Positions 39,831 to 50,218 are shown, counted from the stretch's first letter. The stretch is DNA of 64,000 bases from CAWAQA01 sp963784065 (GCA_963784065.1 CAWAQA010000009.1:62001-126000); one strand, 5' to 3'. The notes: generated from the sequence alone by a model not told the origin. Numbers and translations are program-made.

Positions 39831-41171
39831 ATGACGGGAGTTTCGCAATTGGGATCCGACGAACGAGAGGCGGGCCTCGGGTACCGCTGGGTCATCCTCG
39901 CGGTGGCCATGCTTGCCTACGGCACCAGCCAGTTCTCCCGCCAGAACTACACCGGTATCCAGAAGTTCATCGCGGACGACCTGAGCCTCGATCGCGGCAC
40001 GCTCGGGCTGATGGGCTCCGCCTTCTTCTATTCCTACGCCCTGCTCCAGATGCCCTGGGGGATCGCGTCGGACCGCTTCGGCAGCCGGTCGATCATCAGC
40101 CTGGGCATCCTGCTCACGGCCGCCACCATGATCGGGTTCGCGACGGCCTCGTCGGCCGAATCGCTCATCGTGTGGCGCATCCTGAGCGGCATCGCCGCGG
40201 CCGCGGTCTACGTGCCGATCACCGGCCTGCTCGCGCGCTGGTTCCGCAGTTCGGAACGCAGCTTCAGCCAGGGGACGCTCGGCGGCGTGGGCGGCGCGTT
40301 CGGCGAAGGGATGGCGTTCTTCCTGCTTCCGATCCTCGCGATCTACTTCGCGTCCGGATGGCGCCAGGGCATGAACATGATCGCGCTGGCGATCGCGGTG
40401 ATGGGCGTCCTCTGTCTCGTTTTCCTGAGGTCGGCGCCCTCGAGCGAGATGGCCACCACCAGGAAGCCCTTCGACCGCACCATGCTGCGCGACGTCCAGT
40501 TGTGGTGCTACGCGTTCCTCTATTCGGCCTTCGTCGTCGGCATCCGCCTGACGCAGGCGTGGATCGCGGTGTACGCCGCCGATGTGTACATTTCCGAGCG
40601 CGGGATGGCGCTGAACGACGCCGTCGTCGCGGGCGGCCTGCTGGCGCTGCTTTCCTACTCGCTGACCGGCCGCGCCCTCGGGTGCCCGCTCGCAGGGAAG
40701 ATGTCCGATGCGCTCGCCAAGCGGGGCATCTCGCGCACGGCGGTCCTCTTCCTGTGGCTCGTCATCGGCATGGTGCTGTTGCAGATGCTCGCGATGGGCG
40801 TGACCACCATCTGGGCGATGGCTGTCGTGGCGGCTCTCCTCGGCACGTCCGTGAACCTGTTCTCGCTCGTACCCGCTGCCATTTCCGAGACCTACGGGCC
40901 GCAGCGCACCGCGTCGATGTCCTCGTTCACGAACATGGTGGCCCAGCTCTCGGGCGCGACGGCTCTCGCCGTGAGCGGGTACGTCGGGATCTCCATGAAC
41001 AGCCAGCCCGGAAACGCGTTGACGGAATATCGGGGCATCTGGCTGTCGGGGCTCGCCGGCATGGGCATCATGACCGCCCTGGGACTGGCCGCGTATGTCG
41101 CGCTCAGAGCCGGGTGGGCCACTCGTCCCGAGGCGCTGGGTGCCAGGATCCAGCCGGAGGTCGCGCGCTAG
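39831..41171 (+). CDS. MFS transporter of the sugar-acid (ACS) type
   Basis: 446 residues with 12 hydrophobic segments. Helix 1 has Y-R-W-V-I-L-A-V-A-M-L-A-Y-G and F-S-R-Q-N-Y, helix 2-3 loop has G-I-A-S-D-R-F-G-S-R-S. This fits the anion:cation symporter group that imports hexuronates, glucarate or related organic acids. GGGAGCAGACT precedes the ATG. It faces into the accessory region and could feed the acid-handling enzymes at 42-52 kb or the IlvD/Edd gene. The exact substrate is not predictable. Confidence 0.85.
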   Translation: MTGVSQLGSDEREAGLGYRWVILAVAMLAYGTSQFSRQNYTGIQKFIADDLSLDRGTLGLMGSAFFYSYALLQMPWGIASDRFGSRSIISLGILLTAATMIGFATASSAESLIVWRILSGIAAAAVYVPITGLLARWFRSSERSFSQGTLGGVGGAFGEGMAFFLLPILAIYFASGWRQGMNMIALAIAVMGVLCLVFLRSAPSSEMATTRKPFDRTMLRDVQLWCYAFLYSAFVVGIRLTQAWIAVYAADVYISERGMALNDAVVAGGLLALLSYSLTGRALGCPLAGKMSDALAKRGISRTAVLFLWLVIGMVLLQMLAMGVTTIWAMAVVAALLGTSVNLFSLVPAAISETYGPQRTASMSSFTNMVAQLSGATALAVSGYVGISMNSQPGNALTEYRGIWLSGLAGMGIMTALGLAAYVALRAGWATRPEALGARIQPEVAR

Positions 41172-41173
41172 GC

Positions 41174-41199
41174 GCCTTCCGGCTGAAGCCGGAAGCGAC
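41174..41199. repeat. Family A palindrome after the MFS gene
   Basis: GCCTTCCGGCTGAAGCCGGAAG directly follows the MFS stop codon. It could act as an RNA 3'-end hairpin. Confidence 0.8.
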
Positions 41200-41332
41200 G
41201 GGGCATTTGATGGCTGTGCTCCGTGGCTTCGGACCCGGCCGCGGCAGGGTCTGAAAAGACCCCGCCCGGCGGATCGAAGGTCCGCACTCTAGACAGGCGG
41301 CCCCAGCGACCAGAACTGCAGATTGAAGCTGG

Positions 41333-42239
41333 CTACTTCACCTCGCCGTGCGAGTGGACGCTGGTCTTGCCCGCCTTGATGTTCATCTTGCCGATATCGA
41401 GCCGGTGCTTCACGCTCACGCCTTCCCAGCAGGCCTCTTCGATCAGCTCGAAGTTCTTGTCGGCGTGACGCGGGATGCGGAACGCGACCTTCCACGGCTG
41501 CGTGAAGACCTTCGGATCCTCGATGGTCGCCTCGTAGTTGATCGTGTTCGCGTCCACAAACGTCCACCGTTCCACCACGTGAAGCGCATCGGTGTAGAAC
41601 GTGCCGTGCGAGTCGAGCCACGGCTGCTTGTTGTAGCCGACCGGGTCGTAGCGGAAGTTCGTCACGTCCACCACGAGCGTGTTCCCCTCCCAGCGTCCGC
41701 GCGAGTCGCCCTGCCAGAGGGTGAGCTCCTTCGGAGGATGCGAGCCGCTCAGCGGGATGATGCGGAACGCGTGAATCCACTCGGTACTGGATGACCACGT
41801 GTCCGGGGATCTGCTGGATCTTCATCGCTCCGCGCAGCTGGCTGCGTGGCACGCCTCCCAGCGAACAGCGGTCTTCGGGCTCGATGTGCTGCAGCTCGGT
41901 CGGCGTCTCCATGGCGACGAGATGTTCCTGACGCTTGGCGGCAGCCCACGGCTGAAACGGGATCTTCCCGTCCCGCGGTTCGACGATCACCTGGTACGGG
42001 AGCCCGATGTTCGCCGGGTTCCGGTTCTGCATCCTGTTGTGCTCGACCTCGCAGCAGCCCTCTTCAAGGCTGTGCCCGGCGTTGCCGGGGCCGCCCTGCC
42101 AGGTGCCCTGGATGTCCGGCTGACCGTCCGGCGTACGACCCGGGGTCCACGTCTGGCCGGCCGCCGGCGCGGGTGCCAGCCACGAGACCGCGACGACGAA
42201 CGCCGGTGCGAACAGGCAGCGACAAACCCGTTTCCTCAT
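41333..42239 (-). CDS. Secreted R-T-P-D-G-x-P-D family protein, subtype C, frame broken near 41,780
   Basis: About 301 residues in two frames. The N-terminal frame has a signal peptide (A-F-V-V-A-V-S-W-L-A), R-T-P-D-G-Q-P-D-I-Q-G-T-W, I-P-F-Q-P-W-A-A-A-K-R and R-C-S-L-G-G-V-P-R. The C-terminal frame resumes with V-D-V-T-N-F-R-Y, W-L-D-S-H-G-T-F, H-V-V-E-R-W-T, I-E-D-P-K-V-F-T-Q-P-W and ends in the H-S-H-G-E-V-K tail typical of subtype C, as in the copy at 52725. It lies downstream of an SMP-30-type gene, an arrangement repeated at 46-48 kb. Function unknown. Confidence 0.75.
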
Positions 42240-42415
42240 CTCAGGCTCTCCTTCTCAGACAACGGACAGTTTAAGCCCGCGGCCGGATCCTATGCCACAT
42301 CGACGTCGGGCGTATCGTCACGTCGCGACGGCTGCCGGTGAACGCGTAGACTGCCTCGAACGCCATCGTGTCCCGGATCTGCCGCCAAATCGGCGTTCCG
42401 AATGCCGCCGCGGGA

Positions 42416-43465
42416 CTAGCCCGGTATGTTGACGCGAACTCGATAGAGACTCCGGCGAGTGGCAATGTAGAGCGTCCTGCCGTCGGCGTCGCCAAACGCG
42501 TGGCTGCCTGCGGCTTCCGGGGTGCGGATGGTTCCGAGATGCTTGCCGCCAGGCGAGAGGATCCAGACGCCGCCGGGGCCCGAACAATACAGGTTTCCCT
42601 TCTGGTCGGTCTTCACGCCGACGCGCGGCAGTGACGGCATCCCGGACTGCGGCGCCGTCATGTCCACGAAGACACGGCCGTTCGCAATCGTGTCGTCCGC
42701 GCGGACATCGTAGCGAAGCACCTTCCGGCTGCCGGCGACGTACAGCACCTTTTCATCAGGGGACAACGCGATCCCGCCGGGGTTGATCCCGTACAACTCC
42801 TTGTCGAGCAACTGCACCTTCCCGTCTTTCACGAGGTAGACGCCTTCGAACGGCAGTTCCTTCGTGGCGTCGTTGTCCCGGTTGCGCAGGCCCGCGGTTC
42901 CGTCCGTGAAGTAGATCGCGCCGTTCGACTTGACGACCGACTCGATCGGGCTGTTCAGCCGCTTTCCGTCGAATCGATCCGCGAGGATGGTGCGCGTGCC
43001 ATCCTTCTCCACCCGCACCAGCGTCCGGTCGCCCGTCGCCGCCACGATCAGCCGGCCCTGGCGATCCAGCGCGAGACCGGTCGGTCCGACGTGGAACACG
43101 TTGAGGCGATCGTTGTTCACGACGGCGCCGATCGCCGCGACCTCTTTGCCGCTGTAACCGGATCGGTCGAGGAACGGCGTCAGCGTATTGTCCGTCGTCC
43201 ACTTGTAGACGACATTGGCCGCGCTGTCGCCGACCAGGAGGTATCCGTTCTGTCCCTCCTGAATCCAGACCGGCTTTCCAACCAGGCCGAAATAATCGAC
43301 CTTCAGCGGTTCGACTTTGGCCCCGGCCGAGACGATGCCGTCAAGAGCGGGATCGAGCCGGATGACGGTATCACCAGCCGGCGTCTGCGCCCGTCCGGAC
43401 AGCGTCAGCGCCATGATTGCGGCAAGCGCAATCCACATCGAGTTCTGCCGACGACGGGCGTTCAT
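42416..43465 (-). CDS. Exported SMP-30/gluconolactonase-like beta-propeller
   Basis: 349 residues from the ATG at 43465, with GGAG ten bases upstream. A signal peptide is followed by R-L-D-P-A-L-D-G-I-V and K-V-D-Y-F-G-L-V-G-K-P-V-W. Propeller blades show P-T-G-L-A-L-D-R-Q-G-R-L, A-I-Y-F-T-D-G-T-A-G-L, G-I-A-L-S-P-D-E-K and G-P-G-G-V-W-I-L-S-P-G-G-K-H-L-G, standard for SMP-30/gluconolactonase/LRE relatives, whose known members are calcium-dependent lactonases. It probably hydrolyses a lactone or similar in the periplasm; the specific substrate is unknown. It pairs with the downstream subtype C gene. Confidence 0.85.
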   Translation of the reverse strand: MNARRRQNSMWIALAAIMALTLSGRAQTPAGDTVIRLDPALDGIVSAGAKVEPLKVDYFGLVGKPVWIQEGQNGYLLVGDSAANVVYKWTTDNTLTPFLDRSGYSGKEVAAIGAVVNNDRLNVFHVGPTGLALDRQGRLIVAATGDRTLVRVEKDGTRTILADRFDGKRLNSPIESVVKSNGAIYFTDGTAGLRNRDNDATKELPFEGVYLVKDGKVQLLDKELYGINPGGIALSPDEKVLYVAGSRKVLRYDVRADDTIANGRVFVDMTAPQSGMPSLPRVGVKTDQKGNLYCSGPGGVWILSPGGKHLGTIRTPEAAGSHAFGDADGRTLYIATRRSLYRVRVNIPG

Positions 43466-43505
43466 GCCGCTGATCTCCATTTACCAGGCCACGTTGAGGG
43501 CCGTC

Positions 43506-45071
43506 CTACCGCGTGGTCGTCACCGGGCCGCCCCGAAGCGAGCCAATCTCGACCTTGTTCACCTCGTCGACGATCTTGGCAAACGCGCGCGCGGACTGCT
43601 CGAGGCCGTACGCCGGGACGGCGGACAGCGTGTCGAGATCGGTGTGGTACACGGTGTGGTCGATGATGTGGAAGCTCGGCGCGTCGGTGAAGACCTCGCC
43701 GAGCTCACCGCCGGGGCGGCCCTCGGGCCGCGAGGTACAGGGCGATGCCGTACTCCTTGAAGGTTTTCAGCACGATGTTCTTGAGCAGGTCGCTGCCGCC
43801 CACGAACCAGCGCCGGGCGCTCACGAGGTTGGAGGTGATGAACGCTTCGCCGACCAGGTAGGTTGCGACCTGCGCCGTGTGCTCGCAGTTGATGAGCAGC
43901 GCCGTCTTCGACCACATGTCCTTCATGTTGTGGTGGACCCACGAGACCCCTGCGTCCTCGCCGGAGGGGGAATGATGCGCCGACGTGGTGAAGAACGTCA
44001 TGGTCCGGCGGCGCTGCGCCTTCGGCACCTTCGCGTAATGCTCGGCAAGCGCAACCAGCGTGGCCATGCCGGACGCGTTGTCCATCGCGCCTTCGAAGAA
44101 CGCGTCGGTATGCGCCATGACGGCGATGTTCTCGTCGGTCGCGCCGGGCAGCACACCCCAGACGTTGTTCGTCTTCAGGCCGGTCCGCGTTTCCACCGCC
44201 AGGCGCATGCGCAGTTTCGGCGTTTCGTTGCGCTCGATCATCTGGCGGATCGCGGTGCCGTCCTGATCGCCGAGCATGAAGACCGGGACGTTTGCCGGCG
44301 CGACGGTGCCGCCGGCCTGCGGTTCGTTGAGCACGTTGCCCGGGAACCCGAGCGTGACGACGACCGCCGCGGCGCCGGCGGCTTCGGCCCGCTTGACCGC
44401 GCCGAGCGTCAAGGCCGTGTTGCCGCGGCCGCCCGGGTTCGGAAAGCCATACACGACGACAGCCTTGCCGGTGACGTTCCGTCCGGCGAAGTCAGCCGCC
44501 GTGCCCATGCCGATCCAGATCGGCTCCAGTTCGACCGCGCCTTTGGTGGCAACCGAGTTGAAGAGCGGGAACGCGGTCTTGAGCGCAACCGTCTTGCCGG
44601 CGCCGCTGGCGCTCATCTCCCACGACGTAGGGAACCACTGCGGAGGCAGCACGAACTCCTGGAGGCGGACCTGTTCGAGGCCAATGCGCTTGAACTGCGC
44701 GGCCACCCAGTCGGTGGTCATCGTGTCGTACGGGGTCCCGGTGATTCGGCCCCAGGTACCTGGTTGCCATCGTCGCGGCTCTTCCGCGAGATCGCGGTGA
44801 TCTCGTTGATGTGGCCCTTGATGCGGAATCCGTCGAGGTCGTTGTATGCACGATCGCCCGCCGGATAGGGCCACCGCATGAACTGGTCATCGGTGAGCCA
44901 GTTCGGCGGCACGTATGCGCCGCGCGGCAGGTTCGGCGCCGGATCGGTGAGTCGTCCCTCAGTCGTCGGCGTCGTTGGGGCCTGACCCCGCCCGGCGCCT
45001 TCCTGGGCATGCGGCCCGATGCCTGCGAGCAGCACGACGATTCCCAGAACGACGTGGTTCGGCATTCTCAT
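43506..45071 (-). CDS. Exported M28-family zinc peptidase-like protein, frame broken near 44,755 and 43,725
   Basis: About 520 residues in three frames. Signal peptide from the ATG at 45071, then P-N-W-L-T-D-D-Q-F-M-R-W-P-Y; after the first break T-W-G-R-I-T-G-T-P-Y-D and a PA-like insert domain, A-H-T-D-A-F-F-E-G-A-M-D-N-A-S-G-M (zinc His and bridging Asp), N-C-E-H-T-A-Q; after the second break F-H-I-I-D-H-T-V-Y-H-T-D-L-D-T-L, the final zinc His, ending at 43506. M28 enzymes are aminopeptidases or carboxypeptidases. The ATG overlaps the MBL gene stop (ATGA), implying translational coupling. Confidence 0.82.
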
Positions 45072-46097
45072 GACGTAGGCTCCTTGGCCGTCTTGACGCA
45101 CACGGGTTCGCGATAACCTCTCGAGATCGTCACGAGGTTCGGGTTTTCGTCCTTCATCACCTGGAAGATCGGCTCAGTCGATCTCCAGAGGTCGTTGTAG
45201 GGCGCGTCATGGTGGGCCGGCATGAAGACGCCCGGCTTGAATGCGCGCACGTACTCCATCGCCTTCTCGGCGGCCAGCGTGTTGAGGTAGGTATTGGCCA
45301 GCGCCGCAATCACCACATCCACGCGACCCACGCGCGTCATGGCTGCGCGCTCGAAGTCGGTCACGTCGCCGGCGCTGTCGCGGAACAGGACCGTGAAGCC
45401 GTTGTCGAGCGTAATCAGGTACGTGATCGTGCCTTCGGCGGTCAGGCGAGGATCGCTGACGCCACGCTGCCCGATGATCTTCTGTTCGGCCACCTGCGCA
45501 GGCGTCAACGGCGTGGCAACCGCCTGCAGCACTTTCTCGAACGGTCCGGTGATCTCGGTCTGCCGCACAGAATGGCGGCCGAGAATCGGCTCAATCCTGA
45601 TCGCCCGGGAGCTCCACCACCTCGCCCCCGCGGCCGGTCACGCGCCGGACCTGCGCCGGCGGAACCGATTGCGTGAGCAGCTTCTCCGCGGTCAGCGGAG
45701 CGCCGACGACGATCGCCTTGGTCCTGTTGGCCACCGCCGCCGCATCCGACATGTGGTCGCCGTGGCCATGACCGATCAGGATGGCATTGGCGCGGGTGAC
45801 GTCGGGAACGGTGAAGCCGAGCGGCGGGAAGATGCTGCCGCGGTCGAAGGCGGCGTCGAGAAGGAGCACCTGTCCGTTGTAGACGAGCTCGAAATTGGCG
45901 TACCCGTCCACCTGATCGCGAGCGTGCGCCGGTCCTTCGGCATCGCACCGCCCGTTGACACGAGTCGCGCCGCCTGGCAGGCGGGATCGTTCTGTTCGAA
46001 CGTGTAAGTGGGCGCTCTTGGCTGTCTGGGCCTCCGCGACCGCGACCGCCACGCCCAGGGTCGCGACGAGACCGGCACCGATCATCCTGTTCCGCAT
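45068..46097 (-). CDS. Exported MBL-fold hydrolase, frame broken near 46,020, 45,925 and 45,590
   Basis: Signal peptide from the ATG at 46097 (M-I-G-A-G-L-V-A-T-L-G-V). Pieces in different frames join as T-Y-T-F-E-Q-N-D-P-A-C-Q, then Y-A-N-F-E-L-V-Y-N-G-Q-V-L-L-L-D, then L-I-G-H-G-H-G-D-H-M-S-D, the metal motif, and finally A-H-H-D-A-P-Y-N-D near the C-terminus. The whole is a normal MBL hydrolase of about 340 residues. The three breaks in one gene make sequencing error more likely than decay. Its stop overlaps the peptidase start, so the two are expressed together. Confidence 0.78.
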
Positions 46098-46113
46098 GCG
46101 CACCTCACCAGCA

Positions 46114-47157
46114 TCAATTCGGAGCAACCACGCCGAGATACGGCTTGAGACCGAGAGACGACCCCGGCAGCTCGCCACGATTGCCCTCGTGGCAGGCCGA
46201 CTCGTAGAGCTCGTAGGCGGGATCCGCGTTCCGCCGGATTCCGAAGGCAATCGTCCACGGCCGCGTATACACCTTCGGATCCTCGATCCTCGCCTGGTAA
46301 TGGATGGCGTCAGGCGCGATCAACGTCCAGCGCTCGACGATGTGCACGGCGTCGCTGGCGAAGTTGCCTTCGTTGTCGAACCACGCCTTGCCCGTGAAAT
46401 TCGTCGAGTCCACGACGAGCGTGTTGCCTTCCCACCGGCCGCGCGAATCGCCCATCGCCAGGCGCACGTTCCCGGGCACATGGGGACGGCCATCGGTGTG
46501 AATCACACGGTAGGAATGCGCAAAGTCGTGGAGAAAGATCAGCGAGCCCCGCGTCTGGAGAATCTGATATCCCCCGGGCGCATACGCGCCGCGCGGCGAG
46601 GCGGGTTGGAAGCACAACGCCTGCGGCGCGATGTAGTGCTGTGCGTTGTCCTGCCTCTTGGCCAACGCCCACGGCTGGTAGGGAATCCTGCCGTCGGGCG
46701 GATCGACCACGAAACTCTTCCCGCCCGGATCGCCGACGACCTCCGCGTGCTCCTCGATATTGTCCGAGGTTACCCTGGCGCGGCCCCAATGGCCCCGCAG
46801 GTCGGGCTGGCCGTCGGGTGTGCGTGGCGGTTCAAACGTCTTCGCCTTCTCCGTCGCGCACACATGAAGGCGGGCAGGCTCCTCCGAACAGCCAGCGAGC
46901 TCGCCATAGGGGCGCATCTTCAAGGGAGCGTCGGTGCGCGGAGCCTGGCCCGCGGTTGAGACCGCAATTGTCGACGCCACTACACCTGCAAGCAGGGCGG
47001 CGAGCGTGTGCGCGGAATGCGGCCTCTTCCGCCTGAAGGCGGAAGCCACACCCCTATCGCTTCCCGCTTCAACCACACCTCTGTCTCCGGCCTCGGCCAC
47101 CTCGCTGTGGCTTCCGGCTTCAGCCGGAAGTACCCTTTGGTCCGACTTCGAATTCAT
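46114..47157 (-). CDS. Secreted R-T-P-D-G-x-P-D family protein, subtype B, with repeat-derived N-terminus
   Basis: 347 residues from the ATG at 47157. The body is typical: R-T-P-D-G-Q-P-D-L-R-G-H-W, I-P-Y-Q-P-W-A-L-A-K-R, M-G-D-S-R-G-R-W-E-G-N-T-L, H-I-V-E-R-W-T, I-E-D-P-K-V-Y-T-R-P-W and the subtype B ending C-H-E-G-N-R ... G-V-V-A-P-N. The N-terminal ~45 residues before the signal peptide hydrophobic core (L-A-A-L-L-A-G-V-V-A-S) are translated from two palindromic repeats (V-L-P-A-E-A-G-S-H-S and V-A-S-A-F-R-R-K-R). Translation may in fact begin inside the second repeat at a GTG. It is downstream of an SMP-30-type gene. Confidence 0.75.
   Translation of the reverse strand: MNSKSDQRVLPAEAGSHSEVAEAGDRGVVEAGSDRGVASAFRRKRPHSAHTLAALLAGVVASTIAVSTAGQAPRTDAPLKMRPYGELAGCSEEPARLHVCATEKAKTFEPPRTPDGQPDLRGHWGRARVTSDNIEEHAEVVGDPGGKSFVVDPPDGRIPYQPWALAKRQDNAQHYIAPQALCFQPASPRGAYAPGGYQILQTRGSLIFLHDFAHSYRVIHTDGRPHVPGNVRLAMGDSRGRWEGNTLVVDSTNFTGKAWFDNEGNFASDAVHIVERWTLIAPDAIHYQARIEDPKVYTRPWTIAFGIRRNADPAYELYESACHEGNRGELPGSSLGLKPYLGVVAPN
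47021..47130. repeat. Two family A palindromes inside the 46,114-47,157 gene
   Basis: CTTCCGCCTGAAGGCGGAAG (about 47,026-47,045) and TGGCTTCCGGCTTCAGCCGGAAG (about 47,108-47,130). Both are read in frame as part of the protein N-terminus. Confidence 0.8.
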
Positions 47158-47213
47158 GTGACTCCCTGACGTACGCATCCGGGCCAGCTGAAGCCGCACC
47201 CTACGAATGCTCA

Positions 47214-48233
47214 CTACGTCTGCTGGCGAAGACCCGCGACGTTCATCCGGACCCGAAACACACTGCGCCGCGTGGCGATGTACAGGCCCTTGCCGTCGGG
47301 ATCGCCAAAGGCCAGGTTCGCCCCGCCTTCAGGCAGGCGGATCGTTCCCAGGTGCTGTCCTTCGGGCGTGAGGATCCAGACGCCGCCCGGGCCGGTCGCG
47401 TAGACGTGTCCCTTCTGGTCGGTGGTCACGCCGATACGCGGAAGACCTGCCCGCTTGTCGCCCCAATCCATGATCACCCGGCCGTTTTCGATCGTCCCGT
47501 CCGCGCGCACGTTGTAGCGGGTGACGCGATTGCCCGCATTGTAGAGATACTTCTCGTCGGGCGAGAGCGCGATGCCGGTCCCGATGCCTTCGTCGAGCGC
47601 GAGGATGTCCACCTTGCCGTTCTTCAGCAGGAACATCCCCTGAAAACGCCACTCGGCCGCGGGATCCTCGTGGCGTCCGCGCAGACCGGCCGTGCCGTCC
47701 GATATATACAACGCACCATCCGACCTGTAGACCAGCTCGAGCGGGCTGTTGAACCGCTTTCCCGCATACGAGTCCGCGAGAACCGTGCGCGTGCCGTCCT
47801 TCTCGAGCCGCACGACGTTCCGATCGCCCGTCGCCGCAATGGTCAGCCGCCCCTGCCCGTCGAGGGCGAGGCCCCACGCCCCGACCGCGAGCACGTTCAA
47901 CCGTCCGTTGTTGACGTGCGCGCCGGCGTTCGGGTCCTTGGTCACACCGGAGGGCCGGAGAAACACCGACAGTCCGCCGCTCGGCGTCCACTTGTAGATC
48001 GTGTTCGCGGCCGGATCGCCCACCAGCATGTATCCACTGTTTCCCTCGGGGACCCAGACCGGCTTCCCGATCATGCCGAAGTAGTCGCCCTTCACCACTT
48101 CCAGCTTCGCGTCGGCGGCAACGATGGCATCGAGCGCCGGATCGACTCTGTCGATGGCGCTGCCCGCCCCCTGGGCCTGAAGCCACGCGACGCCGAGTGC
48201 CAGGATGAGGACGATACGGATCAACTGTTTCAC
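47214..48233 (-). CDS. Exported SMP-30/gluconolactonase-like beta-propeller, second copy
   Basis: 339 residues from the GTG at 48233, preceded by GAGGTGTGAC. A signal peptide (I-R-I-V-L-I-L-A-L-G-V-A-W-L-Q-A) leads into R-V-D-P-A-L-D-A-I-V and D-Y-F-G-M-I-G-K-P-V-W, close to the protein at 42416. Blades include G-L-A-L-D-G-Q-G-R-L, A-L-Y-I-S-D-G-T-A-G-L, G-I-A-L-S-P-D-E-K and G-P-G-G-V-W-I-L-T-P-E-G. The pair of this gene plus a downstream R-T-P-D-G family gene duplicates the 41,333-43,465 pair. 48,234-48,414 holds no gene. Confidence 0.85.
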   Translation of the reverse strand: MKQLIRIVLILALGVAWLQAQGAGSAIDRVDPALDAIVAADAKLEVVKGDYFGMIGKPVWVPEGNSGYMLVGDPAANTIYKWTPSGGLSVFLRPSGVTKDPNAGAHVNNGRLNVLAVGAWGLALDGQGRLTIAATGDRNVVRLEKDGTRTVLADSYAGKRFNSPLELVYRSDGALYISDGTAGLRGRHEDPAAEWRFQGMFLLKNGKVDILALDEGIGTGIALSPDEKYLYNAGNRVTRYNVRADGTIENGRVIMDWGDKRAGLPRIGVTTDQKGHVYATGPGGVWILTPEGQHLGTIRLPEGGANLAFGDPDGKGLYIATRRSVFRVRMNVAGLRQQT

Positions 48234-48414
48234 GTCACACCTCAGAACGTGAGCCTGCGGACGCCTACGGGGAGCCGACGGGAGCAGCAGCGATGAGTGA
48301 TGACAGGAACGTGTGCATGGCGACGAGCCGGGAAGGTGGAGTGCTGCGGCCGGCGGTGAACGCGGCCAGGGAGTCACACCCTGGCCGCGCACGGTGAGCA
48401 CGCGGCTCGCCTGA

Positions 48415-50218
48415 CTACCTGGCGGCGGTCTGTTGCGTCGCCGCCGGCCGATCCTGCAGCCGGGTGATCTTGTTCGAACGGTTGTAGGTGATCCAGACGC
48501 TCACGGGAGTCGTGGTGCTGTCCACCGTGATGTGCCGGAGGTCCGTTCCGCGGGTGGGCAACTGGAACTCCGTGAACTGCTCGGTCTTCGGATCGAACTT
48601 GAAGATCCGATCCGCGTTCTGCGGCGGCACCCAGACCATGCCGTTCTTGTCCACGGTCGCGGCATAGGGCGCACTGCCTTGCGGCAGGTTGTATTCCTTG
48701 ACCTGTTTGGTCCGGATATCGACCCGCGCCAGCGCGTCCGATTTGTTCAGCGCGACCCACATGTAGTTGCCGCCGTTGCGGCCCCCGGCGCCGAGCCGGC
48801 GCGGTCCCTTGCCATCGGGCGGCCCCATGTTCATGCCGACGGCGACGGTCCGGTCCTTCTCGGTCAGCCCGCGGAATACCATCCGCTCGAACTTGACGTG
48901 GCCGCTCTTGCCGGTCTTCGGGTCGAGATACGCCACGCTCTCGGACCCCGCCCGCGCGAGCCAGACGTTGTCCTGCGCGTCGACGGCGATCCCATATTGA
49001 TTCTGGTCGCTCGGCCGGACGCCATCGGCGTAGGGCACCGGGTAGTACGTGTACTCGCCCGTCTTCCCGTCCAGTTTCACCGCGCCGCCCTCGGCGGGGC
49101 TCCACGCGTTGCCCTGCGAGTCCACGTCGATGTGGCCGCCGGCTCTCGGGATGTTGTCGGGCCGGGCGAAGTGAACGAACTCTTCCTTCTTCGTGTCGAA
49201 CATCAGGATGGCGCCGTCCGGCTGGCCGCCCTGATAGATGTTGTCGTTCTGGTCGCCCCAGATCCCGTGCGAGTTCGTGGCGATGCCCTTCGCGTTCGGC
49301 AGCGCATAGTCAGTCCACTTGCCCGTTCGCGGATCCAGCCTGCCGGTGGTGCGGCCGATGCTCCGGTCGTCGGACACCCAGAGGTAGCCTTTGCTGTCGA
49401 CCCAGATGTCCCGCGCGCCCTTGCTCTCGTAGCGTGTTGACTGCCCTTCCGTCCAGATGGCGCCGGTGTGCGCCGAGATCGGCCGGCCCTGGCGCGGGAT
49501 GTCGTACTCGGTGAACACCATTCGGGTGGCAACGCCCGTCGGGCGCGGCCCGGGCTTCGGCTGCAGGTCCTTGGTGACGCGGCCGAGATATTCGGCGAGC
49601 TCCTGCTTGTATGCCTGCCACACCGGGTTGCCGCCCCCGGGCGGCCGGGTCGGCGGGATGCCGCGCGCCATCACGTCGATGATGTTCTCCCAGCCGCGCG
49701 TGTCGAACCGGGGTGCAAGCGTGAAGGCGGGCCCGTGACAGGCGGTGCAGTTGTTCCGGAGCAGGTGCTTCATCCGCCGGTCCTGATCGTTGGCTTCAGG
49801 CAGCGCGGCAAACCATTCCGGCCCATCGAGCTGCCGCGCGATCACCTTCTGATCGGTCAGCGGCCGCAGGGTCAGGTTCCGATCCGACGCGCCCGCCATT
49901 TGCCAGGCTGAAGTCCGCCTTGGCGACGTCGAACCCCTTTGCCTGCGCCCACATCGCGTACTGACCGGCGCTCTGCAACGGGAAGCTGTAGTTGCCCTGT
50001 CGATCCGTGTAGACCGACGTGGTGAAGGTCTCATGGGATGCGCGCGCCGAGACGATGACCCCTTCCATGGGTGCGCCGTCGGCGGCCTTGACCGTCCCCT
50101 GGATCGCGCCGCTGCCGCCTGTGCCGGCACCTGACTGGGTGAGCGCCGGCACGGTCCACGAGGTTGCTATCAGCAGCATCACGGCCGCTGTCGAAAACCA
50201 CAGCTTGACGTTCGACAA
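48415..50218 (-). CDS. Exported fusion: carboxypeptidase-regulatory domain, haem-binding motif, Vgb-like propeller; frame broken near 49,905
   Basis: About 600 residues from a TTG at 50218 with GAGGAGG upstream. After the signal peptide comes G-A-I-Q-G-T-V-K-A-A-D-G-A-P-M-E-G-V (regulatory domain). After the frame break, N-N-C-T-A-C-H-G-P-A-F is a c-type haem motif in a short cytochrome region. The remainder is a seven-bladed propeller of the virginiamycin-B-lyase type (D-I-W-V-D-S-K-G-Y-L-W-V, H-G-I-W-G-D-Q-N-D-N, G-I-A-V-D-A-Q-D-N-V-W). It lies immediately upstream of a small cytochrome c gene. It may pass electrons while binding or cleaving a substrate. Confidence 0.82.
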
